Positions 26,897-35,609 are shown, counted from the stretch's first letter. The stretch: DNA of 64,000 nt from Hymenobacter psychrotolerans DSM 18569 (GCF_900142395.1 NZ_FRAS01000017.1:43959-107958); one strand, 5' to 3'. Numbers and translations: made by a program. Notes: generated by a model from the sequence alone, not told the origin.

Positions 26897-27535
26897 CTTA
26901 ATGAGTTCAGCCAGCGTTTCGGCGTACACGCGGTGCTCCACGGCCAAGCCCCGCCGCTCTACTTCCTCCAGGGTATCGGCCCCGTGCAAATCCACGGGGT
27001 GCTGCGCTAAAATGGGCCCCGTATCCAGGCCCTCATCAACCAGATGCACTGTGATTTTGGTTTCCGGCAGCTGATTTTCAAAGGCCCACTCGTAGGCATG
27101 CAGGCCCTGGTGCTGACGCGTATCGGCGGGGTGAATGTTGAGAATACGCCCCGCAAACGCCCGCACAAACGTGGGCGACAAAATGCGCATGTACCCGGCC
27201 AGCACCACGTAATCAGGCTGGTATTGCCGCAGCACTTCTACTACCTCAGCGTCGAACTCGGCCCGCTTTCGGCCCTCGCTGCTGAGGCTGGCGGTGGGGC
27301 ACCCCATAGCGGCAGCGGTTTCCAAACCGGGCGCATCAGGCTTGTTGCTGAACACCACGGCCACTTCGGCCACGCCCTGCAGTATCCCGTGCTGCACGGC
27401 CTTCACCAGAGCCACCATGTTGGAGCCCCGGCCCGACAGCAGAATAGCCAGGCGCTGCTTGCGGATGCTATGCTTACCAGTTTCCTGCAAGGGTCGGTTC
27501 CGGCCGCTGGCCGATATCGGTGCGGATGTAGACAT
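26843..27535 (-). CDS. purN: Phosphoribosylglycinamide formyltransferase
   Basis: Up to 230 residues. The core RLAILLSGRGSNMVALVKAV, VFSNKPDAPGLETA, YVVLAGYMRILSPTFVRAFAGRILNIHPA and HLVDEGLDTGPILAQHPV is PurN, with the catalytic Asn/His/Asp in NIHP and DxGxI motifs. It formylates GAR with 10-formyl-THF, step 3. The ATG at 27533-27535 overlaps purD by 62 bases; a TTG at about 27490 would leave a short overlap and fit the family length better. The last 18 residues (KDRHAELVEASRVASSE) and the stop codon come from the palindromic repeat. Confidence 0.93.
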   Translation of the reverse strand: MSTSAPISASGRNRPLQETGKHSIRKQRLAILLSGRGSNMVALVKAVQHGILQGVAEVAVVFSNKPDAPGLETAAAMGCPTASLSSEGRKRAEFDAEVVEVLRQYQPDYVVLAGYMRILSPTFVRAFAGRILNIHPADTRQHQGLHAYEWAFENQLPETKITVHLVDEGLDTGPILAQHPVDLHGADTLEEVERRGLAVEHRVYAETLAELIKKDRHAELVEASRVASSE

Positions 27536-28757
27536 CCTTGAATTTAACTCTTTCTGCTTCCCGATACACGTAGTTCACAGCATCTTCCAACTCCTCGCCG
27601 TGCCCGACCAGCACCATCACCCGGCCGCCACTGGTCACTAGTTCGCCGTTTTGCTGCCTGGTAGCGCCGTGGAAGGCCAGAATGCTGGGGTGCAGCTGGT
27701 CCAGGCCAGTGATGGGGAAGCCGGTCGGGAACTGCGCCGCCGGATAGCCGCCCGAAGCCAGCACCACCCCCACGTAGTAGCCGCGCCGCTGGCGCACCAC
27801 CGTCTGCTGCAACGTACCGTCCAAAGTAGCTTCAATCAGCTCCAGCAGGCTGCTTTCCATGGCAGGGAGCAATACCTCGGCTTCGGGGTCCCCGAGGCGC
27901 ACGTTGTATTCCAGCAGCTTGGGGCCCTGGGGCGTGAGCATGATGCCGAAGTACAGGAAGCCCTTGAAGTCGAACTGCTCGTTTTGCAGGCCCAGCAATG
28001 TGGGGTCCACGATGCTGGTGCGGATAGCGGCCAGCACGTTGTCGTCGGCGAAGGGCACGGGGCAGTAGGCGCCCATGCCACCGGTGTTGGGGCCCTGGTC
28101 GCCGGCCAGCAGCTGCTTGTGGTCCTGGGACGGGGCCAGCAGCCGCACGCGGTTGCCATCCGTCACACCGATAATGCTGATTTCGGGGCCGGTCAGCTTT
28201 TCTTCCAGCAGGAAGCTAAACCAGCCGGTGTGCTGCTGCTGCAGGTCGTCCAGCGCAGCCTGGGCTTCTTCTACGGACGAGCAGACATACACGCCTTTAC
28301 CAGCGGCCAGGCCATCGTACTTCACCACTACCTGCCCATCCAGCTCGGTGGCTTTGGCGCGGGCTTCGTCCAGCTTGTCGCTGCGGTACTGCCACGACAT
28401 GGCGGTTGCTACCCCATGGCGGCGCATAAACTCCTTCGACCACACCTTGGAGCTTTCCAGCACCGCCCCGGCCCGGCTCGGACCAAACACGCGGATATCA
28501 GACCCAGCGAAATAGTCGGTTACGCCGGCTGCCAGCGGAGCCTCCGGCCCCACCACAATAAGCTTCACCCCGTTGGCTTCGCAGAAGCTCTGGATGGCCG
28601 GAAAGTCGGTGGCGCTGATTTCGGGGTGGCTGTTCGGGATGCCGGCGTTGCCGGGCAGCACGTGCACGGTAGCGCCGTCGCGGGTCAGTTTCCACGCCAT
28701 AGCGTGTTCACGGGCCCCGCCGCCGAGTAGTGCAATGGGTTTATTGCTGTTGCTCAA
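27474..28757 (-). CDS. purD: Phosphoribosylamine-glycine ligase
   Basis: 427 residues; the start is TTG 28755-28757 (SNSNKPIALLGGGAREHAMAWKL), with no ATG nearby. ATP-grasp enzyme: N-domain GGGAREHA, VVGPEAPLAAGVTDYF, FGPSRAGAVLESSKVWSKEFMRRHGVAT, VVKYDGLAAGKGVYVC, and GPEISIIGVTDG, TGGMGAYCPVPF, LEYNVRLGDPEAEVLLP. It joins phosphoribosylamine and glycine, step 2. It overlaps purN at its 3' end, so the two are translationally coupled. Confidence 0.96.
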   Translation of the reverse strand: MSNSNKPIALLGGGAREHAMAWKLTRDGATVHVLPGNAGIPNSHPEISATDFPAIQSFCEANGVKLIVVGPEAPLAAGVTDYFAGSDIRVFGPSRAGAVLESSKVWSKEFMRRHGVATAMSWQYRSDKLDEARAKATELDGQVVVKYDGLAAGKGVYVCSSVEEAQAALDDLQQQHTGWFSFLLEEKLTGPEISIIGVTDGNRVRLLAPSQDHKQLLAGDQGPNTGGMGAYCPVPFADDNVLAAIRTSIVDPTLLGLQNEQFDFKGFLYFGIMLTPQGPKLLEYNVRLGDPEAEVLLPAMESSLLELIEATLDGTLQQTVVRQRRGYYVGVVLASGGYPAAQFPTGFPITGLDQLHPSILAFHGATRQQNGELVTSGGRVMVLVGHGEELEDAVNYVYREAERVKFKDVYIRTDIGQRPEPTLAGNW

Positions 28758-28781
28758 AGGAATAGGTAGTTAGGCGTGCGG

Positions 28782-29168
28782 CTAGCTGATGTCGTCGATG
28801 GAACTGATCAGCCCGTCGGCGAACTGGAATACAGACTTCCCTTGCAGCTGGAGGGTGTCGCCGGCTTTCAGACCATTCGGAAAGTCGAGGGCGGCAACGG
28901 CGGCATAGTCCAGCAGGACTTCCACCCGGCTATCGGCTACCTGCCACTCCGTGACGCGCTGCTCCCGCCGGGAGAAGTACTGCAAGGCCTGCTCGGCCTG
29001 CTGCCGGAAGCTTTCCTTGTCCGTCAAAGTCAAGTCCGTTTCACCGTTGGTGATGTTGCGAAACACTACGTTTTCGTGCAGGGGCCGGAGCATGCCGGCT
29101 ACATCGAAGCGGTTGTACGCTTCGATGTAGCCGGCATGCACCAGTTGCTTCTGTTCCGTAGCGTCCAT
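28782..29168 (-). CDS. NTF2/SnoaL-like protein
   Basis: 128 residues from ATG 29166-29168. The family pattern is clear: LVHAGYIEAYNRFDVAGMLRPLHENVVFRNITNGE, a helix QQAEQALQYFSRREQRVTEWQ, then three strands (RVEVLLDYAAVAALDFP, DTLQLQGKSVFQFADG, LISSIDDIS). Such cone-shaped proteins are ketosteroid-isomerase-like enzymes or simple binding proteins; no catalytic residue can be picked. It sits between the purC-purE fusion and purD with gaps of 11 and 24 bases, so it is in the purine transcript. Part of it is coded by a 22-bp perfect palindrome. Confidence 0.85.
   Translation of the reverse strand: MDATEQKQLVHAGYIEAYNRFDVAGMLRPLHENVVFRNITNGETDLTLTDKESFRQQAEQALQYFSRREQRVTEWQVADSRVEVLLDYAAVAALDFPNGLKAGDTLQLQGKSVFQFADGLISSIDDIS
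29090..29139. repeat. 22-bp perfect inverted repeat inside the NTF2-like gene
   Basis: Arms 29090-29111 and 29118-29139 are exact reverse complements with the six-base loop GTTGTA. The arms code for HAGYIEA and RFDVAGM of the protein. Confidence 0.95.
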
Positions 29169-29179
29169 GGGCTTGGTGC

Positions 29180-30580
29180 TTACAGGGTCCGTAGCTCGGC
29201 GTCGGCGGCGCGCAGCTTGGCTTTGGTCTGCTGGATTTCGCGGCTGAGCTGCTCGCGCAGGCGGGGCAGGTTCAGGGCCCGCACGGCCGCCTGGGCCGCG
29301 TTGTCGGGGCGCACCACCGTAAGGTTGGGCGTAGCCGAGGGCATAATCACCGACGAGTTCAGGTTGGCGGTCAACTCCGCGAAATCCTTCCACGGCGGGC
29401 AGCTGATAACGGGCACGTTCACGTTGGCGGCCAGGGCACCGCCGAGGCCGTTGGATAGGCCCGCTACGGCGATAATCACGCCCGGCTCTACCGAGTTGTT
29501 CCACACCTCAGCCATGCCCGTAATAGCCTCCCCGTTTTTGTGGGCCGACGTCACGCGCAGCTGGGTGAAGATGTTGTAACCTTCAAAAAACGAGCGGATT
29601 TTCTGGCAATGCTCCTTGTCAGCCGGTGAGCCCATCACGATGTTCACCCAAGCATCTTTCATGATACCGGCGCGCACGAGGTTACCCACAATACGGGTCC
29701 GGACGTCGCCGCCGGTGGTAATTTCGTTGCCGGTAGGCAGCGGGCTGCCCGTGATACGCTCGTAGATATCGAGGTAGCGGCGGCTGGCTTCGGCGGATAC
29801 TTCGGGCGTGAGGGCGCGGGGGTACTGGCCGTCCTGCTTGTTCTGGATCAGCCACTGGCGCACGTACTCCTTATCCATCTGCTCCACGGCCTCGGGGTTC
29901 TTGGCGTAGTCCTCGGCGCTCCAGAACCGCGACGAATCGGGCGTGTGGATTTCGTCAATCAGAATCAGCTCCCCGTCCAGCAAGCCAAACTCATACTTGG
30001 TATCAACCAGGATAATGCCGCGCTCGGCCATCCACGCCGAAGCGAAGTTGAACAGCTCCAACGACTTCACCCGCATCTTCTCGTACAGCTCCGCCGACAC
30101 CCAGCCTTCCGACACGAGGTTCTCCGGCGTAATCTCGCGGTCCGACTCTTCTTTGGTGGTCGGCGTCACGATGGGCTCGGGGAACTGCTGGTGCTTCACC
30201 AAACCGTCCGTCACGGTTACGCCCGAGAACGTGCGCTGGCCTTTCTGGTAGCCGCGCAGCATGGAGCCCGTGATGTAGTTCCGCACAATCATTTCCACCC
30301 GAATCGGCTCGGCCTCTTTAGCCAGCGTCACGTTCGGGTCGAGCAGGCTGATGACGTGGTTCGGGATGATGTGCTGGGTTTTGTCGAACCAGAAAGCGGC
30401 CAGGCCGTTCAGCACCGCGCCTTTGTGGGCCACGGGCGTTTCCAGCACCGAATCAAACGCCGACAGGCGGTCGGTTACCACGATGAGCCGTTCGCCGGAA
30501 GGGGCGCGGTACGAGTCGCGAACTTTGCCGCGGTGCAGGAGTTCGAGCTGGGGGGTAGCGAAGTGGTTGAGGGTGTTCAT
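29180..30580 (-). CDS. purC-purE: SAICAR synthetase fused to class II-like AIR carboxylase (PurC-PurE)
   Basis: 466 residues from ATG 30578-30580. Residues 1-305 are SAICAR synthetase: LLHRGKVRDSYRAPSGERLIVVTDRLSAFD, EMIVRNYITGSMLRGYQKGQ, ILVDTKYEFGLLDGELILIDEIHTPDSSRFW. Residues 320-466 are AIR carboxylase: VNIVMGSPADKEHCQKI, LRVTSAHKNGEAI, VAVAGLSNGLGGALAANVNVPVISCPPW. The SAHK and VISCPPW readings resemble the animal-type class II enzyme, which uses CO2 directly and needs no PurK; bacterial class I enzymes have SAHRTP. The order of domains is that of vertebrate PAICS. It would perform steps 6 and 7 of IMP synthesis. Confidence 0.93.
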   Translation of the reverse strand: MNTLNHFATPQLELLHRGKVRDSYRAPSGERLIVVTDRLSAFDSVLETPVAHKGAVLNGLAAFWFDKTQHIIPNHVISLLDPNVTLAKEAEPIRVEMIVRNYITGSMLRGYQKGQRTFSGVTVTDGLVKHQQFPEPIVTPTTKEESDREITPENLVSEGWVSAELYEKMRVKSLELFNFASAWMAERGIILVDTKYEFGLLDGELILIDEIHTPDSSRFWSAEDYAKNPEAVEQMDKEYVRQWLIQNKQDGQYPRALTPEVSAEASRRYLDIYERITGSPLPTGNEITTGGDVRTRIVGNLVRAGIMKDAWVNIVMGSPADKEHCQKIRSFFEGYNIFTQLRVTSAHKNGEAITGMAEVWNNSVEPGVIIAVAGLSNGLGGALAANVNVPVISCPPWKDFAELTANLNSSVIMPSATPNLTVVRPDNAAQAAVRALNLPRLREQLSREIQQTKAKLRAADAELRTL

Positions 30581-30625
30581 ATAGTGGAGTAGTCAACCGG
30601 CACGGCCGGCAGATTGCGGAGGTGT

Positions 30626-31669
30626 CTAGGATGAAAACTGATGAGCTTCCTGATGGGATGTGGTAGCTGAGCGCTGGCTCTGCACGTGCTCCACAATGTT
30701 GCGGAACAGGCGTAGGCCATCCCCTTCCTCGCTCAGGCCGGGGTTCTGGCGCTTGCGCCGGGCCCAGTCGGGGTGGTTGTAGAGCGAAAGGAATGCCTCG
30801 GGGTGCGGCATCAGGCCAAATACCTGGCCGGTAGTGTCGGTCAGGCCGGCACAGTTCAGGTCGGCACCATTGGGGTTATGCGGATACACGTCCGTCGGCG
30901 AGCCGTCGAAATCGGTGTAGGCCAGGCAGTTCAGGGCGCGGGCTTCAATTTCAGCCAGAGTTTCTTCGCCCTTGATGATCAAGCGGCCTTCGCCGTGGCG
31001 CACGGGCACTTCCATGGAGTCGATGCCTTTCAGGAAGGGCGAGTTCGACTTGGGGTTGACTTTCAGGCGTACCCACCGGTCTTCGTAACGGCCCGAGGCG
31101 TTGTGCGTCAGGGTTACTTCGGGGGTTACGTTGCCGCTTAGGTTGGGGAGAAGGCCCAGCTTCACCAGTACCTGGAAGCCGTTGCAGATGCCCATCACGA
31201 ACTTGCCGTTGGCAATGAACTGCTTGATATCGTCGAGCAGGGTGCGGCCCTCGGCGTTTTTGCGGTAGCGCAGCTTGTTAGCCAGCACCACGCCCGAGCC
31301 TAGGTCGTCGCCAAAGCTAAAGCCGCCGGGGAAGTTCAGGATATCGTAGTCGTGGATGCTGACGTGGCCGTGCAGCACCTGATTCAGGTGCACGATGGTT
31401 GGCTCGGCACCGGCTAGCTGGTAGGCAGCAGCAAACTCCTCCTCGCAGTTAATACCGAAGCCTGTCAGGATGAGGGTACGCACCGGCTGCTTGACAGCGG
31501 TTGCCTCGGCGGAGTGGCCTAGGGGCTCGGTACTTTCGTGGCCGAGGTCCACACTTTTGAAGCCAGGCAGCTTGATGTTGCCTTCCCGGTCTACCACTTC
31601 GTGGCCGGGGTCGTCGTGCTGGGGGCGCGGGGGCGTGTGCTGGTCCGGCAGTTGAGGGTTCTGTTCCAT
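30626..31669 (-). CDS. purQ: FGAM synthase glutaminase subunit PurQ
   Basis: 347 residues from ATG 31667-31669, only 2 bases after the purL stop, which indicates translational coupling. A 65-residue hydrophilic, proline/histidine-rich extension precedes the class I amidotransferase: LILTGFGINCEEEFAAAYQLAGAE, FPGGFSFGDDLGSG, the nucleophile in VMGICNGFQVLVKLGLLP, and the His/Glu of GLMPHPEAFLS. About 280 residues of catalytic domain is longer than the Bacillus PurQ and similar to the C-terminal domain of large-type PurL. It supplies ammonia to PurL for step 4. Confidence 0.94.
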   Translation of the reverse strand: MEQNPQLPDQHTPPRPQHDDPGHEVVDREGNIKLPGFKSVDLGHESTEPLGHSAEATAVKQPVRTLILTGFGINCEEEFAAAYQLAGAEPTIVHLNQVLHGHVSIHDYDILNFPGGFSFGDDLGSGVVLANKLRYRKNAEGRTLLDDIKQFIANGKFVMGICNGFQVLVKLGLLPNLSGNVTPEVTLTHNASGRYEDRWVRLKVNPKSNSPFLKGIDSMEVPVRHGEGRLIIKGEETLAEIEARALNCLAYTDFDGSPTDVYPHNPNGADLNCAGLTDTTGQVFGLMPHPEAFLSLYNHPDWARRKRQNPGLSEEGDGLRLFRNIVEHVQSQRSATTSHQEAHQFSS

Positions 31670-31671
31670 GA

Positions 31672-34600
31672 TTACTGCGCCGCTTCGTGCTGGCCGAAGC
31701 CAATAATTCTGTTTACTGGGCCATTCGTCCACTCGTGGCGCAGAGCCGCCGTGCTGGCCGAAATGACCGTCTGCCCATTGTGGCGCACCGTGAGCTGGCC
31801 GTCCTGCGTCACTACACCGAGGCAGGTAGCACGGGCACCGAAGTGCTGCTCAAAAGCCACCACATCTTCCGGGGCTACCGTGGCGACGAAGCGGGAGTGC
31901 GACTCCGAGAACAGCTGCGCCGACAGGCCTAGGCCAGTAGCGGGCAGCTCTACATCGGCGCCAAAGCCATGACCGAACGTGGCTTCCGCCAAGGCAACCG
32001 CTAGGCCACCATCCGACAGGTCGTGGCAGGACTGAATGAGGCCGTTGTCGTTGGCTTGGCCCATCAGTGTGTAGAGGGCCTTAGCTTCTTCGAACCGAAC
32101 CTTGGGCACGTTGGCGCCCAGCTCGCCGAAGAGCTGGTAGAACTCCGAGCCGCCTAGCTCGTCGTAGGTTTCGCCCAGCAGGTACACCACATCGTCGGCC
32201 TGCTTAAAGTCGGAGGTAATGGTGCGGCGGACATCCTGGATTTTGGCGGTCATCGAGTACAGGACCGTAGGCGGAACGGAAATTTTCACGCCGTCGGCCT
32301 TGAAGTCGTTCTTCATCGAGTCCTTGCCCGAGGTGAGCGGGATGCAGTAGGCCGCCGTGGCATCGCGCAGGGCTTGGCACATGCGCACCAACTTAGCCAG
32401 TTTGAGCTTTCCGTCGGGGTTGGTGGCAGGGTCGTACACCGAGTCGGGCACGCAGAAGTTGTCGTTGACGGACCAGAAGTTCCCGTCGCCATACGTGAGG
32501 TTGGGCAGCTTTCCTCCTACCGCTACAATCTGGCGCACGGCCTCGTCAAACGCGCCGGCCGACATGTGGTAGGCGTCCAAATCACCGAAGCGGGGCAGAA
32601 TACCGTTGCTCACGGCCACGCCTTCCCAGCTCTCAAAGTTGAAGCGCACCACGGCCGCATCCTGCGGAGCCTGACCAGTAGCGCCCATCAGGGGCTTGAT
32701 AATCGTGCGGCCCTTCACCTCGTGGTCGTACTGCCGGATTACCGATTCGCGGGAACAGATGTTGAGTGAGCCCACCAAGCGGCTCAGCACGTCGGTATAG
32801 TCGAGGTTGGCAAGTAGGGCCGGTTCCTGAGCGGTAGACCTGGTCCACTCGGCTTCCAGCACTTTGCGCGGCACGCCATTGTGCAGGAACTCCATCTCGA
32901 TGCGCGCCACCGACTTACCATCGAAGCGCACGTCGAGGCTGCCATCGGAAGTGAAGTAGCCAATATCGGTCAGTTCCACTTCCATTTCCTGGCCTAAGGC
33001 CATTAGCTCGGCCATCTTGCTCGGCTCCACGGCCAGCGAGAACCGCTCCTGCGACTCCGACACGAAGATTTCCCAGGGGCGCAGGCCGGGGTACTTCAGG
33101 GGCACTTTTTCCAACTCCACCACGGCACCGCCGCTGATGGTAGCCAGCTCACCAATACTTGAAGACAAGCCACCCGCACCGTTGTCGGTGCTGCACTTGA
33201 TGAGGCCGCGGCGGGTCGCCAGGATCAGGAAGTCCATGGCCAGCTTCTGCGTAATGGGCGAGCCGATTTGCACAGCCGTGGCCGGCGAGGTTTCGTCGAG
33301 CTCAATGCTGGAGAACGTAGCGCCGTGGATACCGTCTTTGCCCACCCGACCACCGGCCATGATGATGCGGTCCTGGGCGTCGATGTTCTTCTCCCACGAA
33401 TCGAGGCCGGCCAACTGCATAGGCATTACGGCTCCGGTGCCGCAGTACACCAGCGGCTTACCTGCGTACCGGTCATCGAACACAATGGCTCCGTTCACCG
33501 TCGGTACGCCCGACTTGTTGCCGCCATCCTCAATGCCCTTGCGCACGCCCTCGAAAATGCGGCGGGGATGCAGCTGGTTGCTCAGCAGAGTGCCTGAAAA
33601 CTCGGGGTTGCCGAAGCAGAGCACGTTGGTGTTGAACAGCAGCCGCGCACCCCCAATGCCAGTAGCCAGCGGGTCGCGGTTGTTGCCCAGGATGCCGGTA
33701 ATAGCTCCGCCGTAGGGGTCGATGGCCGAGGGCGAGTTGTGAGTTTCCACCTTCCACACGAACAACGACTCCGGATTGATGCGCACGGCCCCGGCGTTGT
33801 CGGAGAACACCTTAATCAGCCAGTCGTTGCCGTTGGCGCGGAGCTGGCGGTCCACTTCCGACGTGGCATTTTTGATGTAGGTTTTAAACAAGGAATCTAC
33901 TTCGAACTCCTCGCCCGTGTCGGCGTCCCGGTACTTAATAACGGCCGAAAACTCCTTGTGCTTGCAGTGCTCCGACCAAGTCTGGGCTATGATTTCCAGC
34001 TCGCAGTCGGTGGGGTCCTGGGGCAAGCCGACAGCCTGGCGCTCGGCCTGAATGCTGACGTAATGGTCGCGCACGGCGCGCATTTCTTCCAAGTTCAGGG
34101 CGTAGAGGTTGTCTTTCGACAGCTTTACTAATTCCTCGTCAGAAAGGCCAACCAGCGGCACCGTGTTCGTAATAGATTCGGCCCCACCGCCCGGCCGCGG
34201 CGTGTAGTCGCGAATCTGGGCTATGGGGCCGACCTCGAAGCGGTTGATCATTTTGTTGCCGAGCAGGTCTTCGGCCAGGCGGCGCAGACTACTCTCCGGC
34301 AGCTCGTGCTCCAGGAAGTAGAGCCGTTTACTGAAGATATGCTGGGTATGGGTATCCAGCGGCTGGTTCAGGAAGTCGCCGAGGGCGTTCTGCGCCGATA
34401 TGCCTTCGTCGTCGGTTACGCCGGGCAGCTTGGCCACCAGGATGTAGCTTTTGTAGTCGGAGCCGTGGCGGAACTCGTCGAGGGCCACGTCGTGCAGCAC
34501 CGGGTCCTGGAGGCAGTGGGTAGCGAAGTCGCGCAGTTGCTCGCCCGAGAGGGGGTAGCGCACCGTGTAGAGGGCGGCGCTTTGCACCCGGCCGGTAGAG

Positions 34601-34701
34601 AGGCCTAGGTGGCGTTGGGCAGCTTCGGCTACACGTTGGCCCTCGCCATCATGTTGGCCGGGCTTGAGCAGAAGCTGTATGGTTCTTTGGGTAGAGTCCA
34701 A
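31672..34701 (-). CDS. purL: FGAM synthase large-type PurL without glutaminase domain
   Basis: 1009 residues from TTG 34699-34701; an in-frame TAG six codons upstream leaves little choice of start. Residues 1-150 form the PurS-like N-domain of large-type PurL (QLLLKPGQHDGEGQRVAEAA), followed by ELEIIAQTWSEHCKHKEFSA, the ATP-site FKVETHNSPSAIDPYGGA-type VWKVETHNSPSAI, and the repeated AIR-synthase-like halves (GPAxxDGIHGATFSS-like KDGIHGATFSSIE, MSCHDLSDGGLAVALAE-like IQSCHDLSDGG). Single-chain enzymes are near 1300 residues; here the amidotransferase is the separate purQ. ATP-dependent amidation of FGAR, step 4. Confidence 0.95.
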   Translation of the reverse strand: MDSTQRTIQLLLKPGQHDGEGQRVAEAAQRHLGLSTGRVQSAALYTVRYPLSGEQLRDFATHCLQDPVLHDVALDEFRHGSDYKSYILVAKLPGVTDDEGISAQNALGDFLNQPLDTHTQHIFSKRLYFLEHELPESSLRRLAEDLLGNKMINRFEVGPIAQIRDYTPRPGGGAESITNTVPLVGLSDEELVKLSKDNLYALNLEEMRAVRDHYVSIQAERQAVGLPQDPTDCELEIIAQTWSEHCKHKEFSAVIKYRDADTGEEFEVDSLFKTYIKNATSEVDRQLRANGNDWLIKVFSDNAGAVRINPESLFVWKVETHNSPSAIDPYGGAITGILGNNRDPLATGIGGARLLFNTNVLCFGNPEFSGTLLSNQLHPRRIFEGVRKGIEDGGNKSGVPTVNGAIVFDDRYAGKPLVYCGTGAVMPMQLAGLDSWEKNIDAQDRIIMAGGRVGKDGIHGATFSSIELDETSPATAVQIGSPITQKLAMDFLILATRRGLIKCSTDNGAGGLSSSIGELATISGGAVVELEKVPLKYPGLRPWEIFVSESQERFSLAVEPSKMAELMALGQEMEVELTDIGYFTSDGSLDVRFDGKSVARIEMEFLHNGVPRKVLEAEWTRSTAQEPALLANLDYTDVLSRLVGSLNICSRESVIRQYDHEVKGRTIIKPLMGATGQAPQDAAVVRFNFESWEGVAVSNGILPRFGDLDAYHMSAGAFDEAVRQIVAVGGKLPNLTYGDGNFWSVNDNFCVPDSVYDPATNPDGKLKLAKLVRMCQALRDATAAYCIPLTSGKDSMKNDFKADGVKISVPPTVLYSMTAKIQDVRRTITSDFKQADDVVYLLGETYDELGGSEFYQLFGELGANVPKVRFEEAKALYTLMGQANDNGLIQSCHDLSDGGLAVALAEATFGHGFGADVELPATGLGLSAQLFSESHSRFVATVAPEDVVAFEQHFGARATCLGVVTQDGQLTVRHNGQTVISASTAALRHEWTNGPVNRIIGFGQHEAAQ

Positions 34702-34829
34702 AAGGAGGGTGGTTATCTATTTTTCGGTTTCCCACGCCCGATGCTGAAGCACCGCCGTGAGGAAGCACACCCCACGCGGAGGTACGCCGAAAATGCCTTG
34801 CCCAGCAGCCGTTTGCTGACTGAGTAGGT

Positions 34830-35444
34830 TTAAGAAAACGCTTTTTCCGGCCGACTGCCGGGTTTCACCACCGGAATACCTGCCCGGCAAAGCGGGCAAT
34901 CATCGGGTGCGTAGGTGGCCGCCGTTACCGGCAGCAGGGCAAAGTTCGGAAAACTTAGCTCAGCTTTCCCACCCGTGCGGTCAATTAAGCTCGCTACAGC
35001 CAAAACTTTTGCGCCCAGCCCCTCTAACAGCCGCGCTACCTCATTGGTGCTCTTGCCGGTAGTTACTACGTCTTCGGCAATAACAACTTTTTGGCCTGGC
35101 TCGATGGTAAAGCCCCGCCGCAGGGTCATCTTCCCCGAATCATCCCGCTCAGTAAAGATGCCCGGCACGCCCAGTTGCCGGGCCAGCTCATACCCAATCA
35201 CCACGCCGCCCATAGCCGGGCCCACCACCACATCAGGCTGCAAACCCGCTTCCTGAATCTGCCGCGCCAGCTCTGCCGCAGCTGGTGCCGCCAGGTCGGG
35301 CCGGCGCAGGAACCGGGCGCACTGCACATAGGTGTCAGAGTGCAGGCCCGACGACAGGCGGAAGTGCCCGCGCAACAATGCGTCTTCTTGCAGCAATTGC
35401 TGCTCCAGGGTTTCGGAGGTGAGGGTGGTTGGGGTGGAAGCCAA
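34830..35444 (-). CDS. pyrE: Orotate phosphoribosyltransferase
   Basis: 204 residues from TTG 35442-35444; no ATG is near. OPRTase motifs: LLRGHFRLSSGLHSDTYVQCARFLRRP, DVVVGPAMGGVVIGYELARQLG, FTERDDSGKMTLRRGFTIEPGQK and the PRPP loop VVIAEDVVTTGKSTNEVARL. Makes OMP from orotate and PRPP. The C-terminus carries CPLCRAGIPVVKPGSRP, a short cysteine pair seen in some bacterial homologues. It is 128 bases upstream of purL and separated from pyrF by a palindromic repeat. Confidence 0.95.
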   Translation of the reverse strand: MASTPTTLTSETLEQQLLQEDALLRGHFRLSSGLHSDTYVQCARFLRRPDLAAPAAAELARQIQEAGLQPDVVVGPAMGGVVIGYELARQLGVPGIFTERDDSGKMTLRRGFTIEPGQKVVIAEDVVTTGKSTNEVARLLEGLGAKVLAVASLIDRTGGKAELSFPNFALLPVTAATYAPDDCPLCRAGIPVVKPGSRPEKAFS

Positions 35445-35490
35445 GAGTGTACTCTATTATATAAGGGGTGGAAATGCGGCTCACTTGAAA

Positions 35491-35586
35491 CGTCATTCCG
35501 AGCGCAGCCGAGGAATCTCGCTCGAATCGTTGTACTACTATCACAACATCAGCACGCGAGATTCCTCGGCTGCGCTCGGAATGACG
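35491..35586. repeat. 31-bp perfect inverted repeat between pyrF and pyrE
   Basis: Arms 35491-35521 and 35556-35586 are exact complements (each starts CGTCATTCCGAGCGCAGCCG when read inward) with a 34-base loop. The skeleton CGTCATnCnGAGCGnAGCCGA..ATCTCGC is shared with the palindrome at the end of purN. Confidence 0.95.
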
Positions 35587-35609
35587 TGCTAGTTGTTGCG
35601 CGTAGGTCT

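Noticed and set aside
28782..29504. A 240-residue version of the NTF2-like protein
   Set aside because: The extra N-terminal part overlaps the purC-purE coding sequence in another frame and shows no homology; the ATG at 29168 begins the domain.
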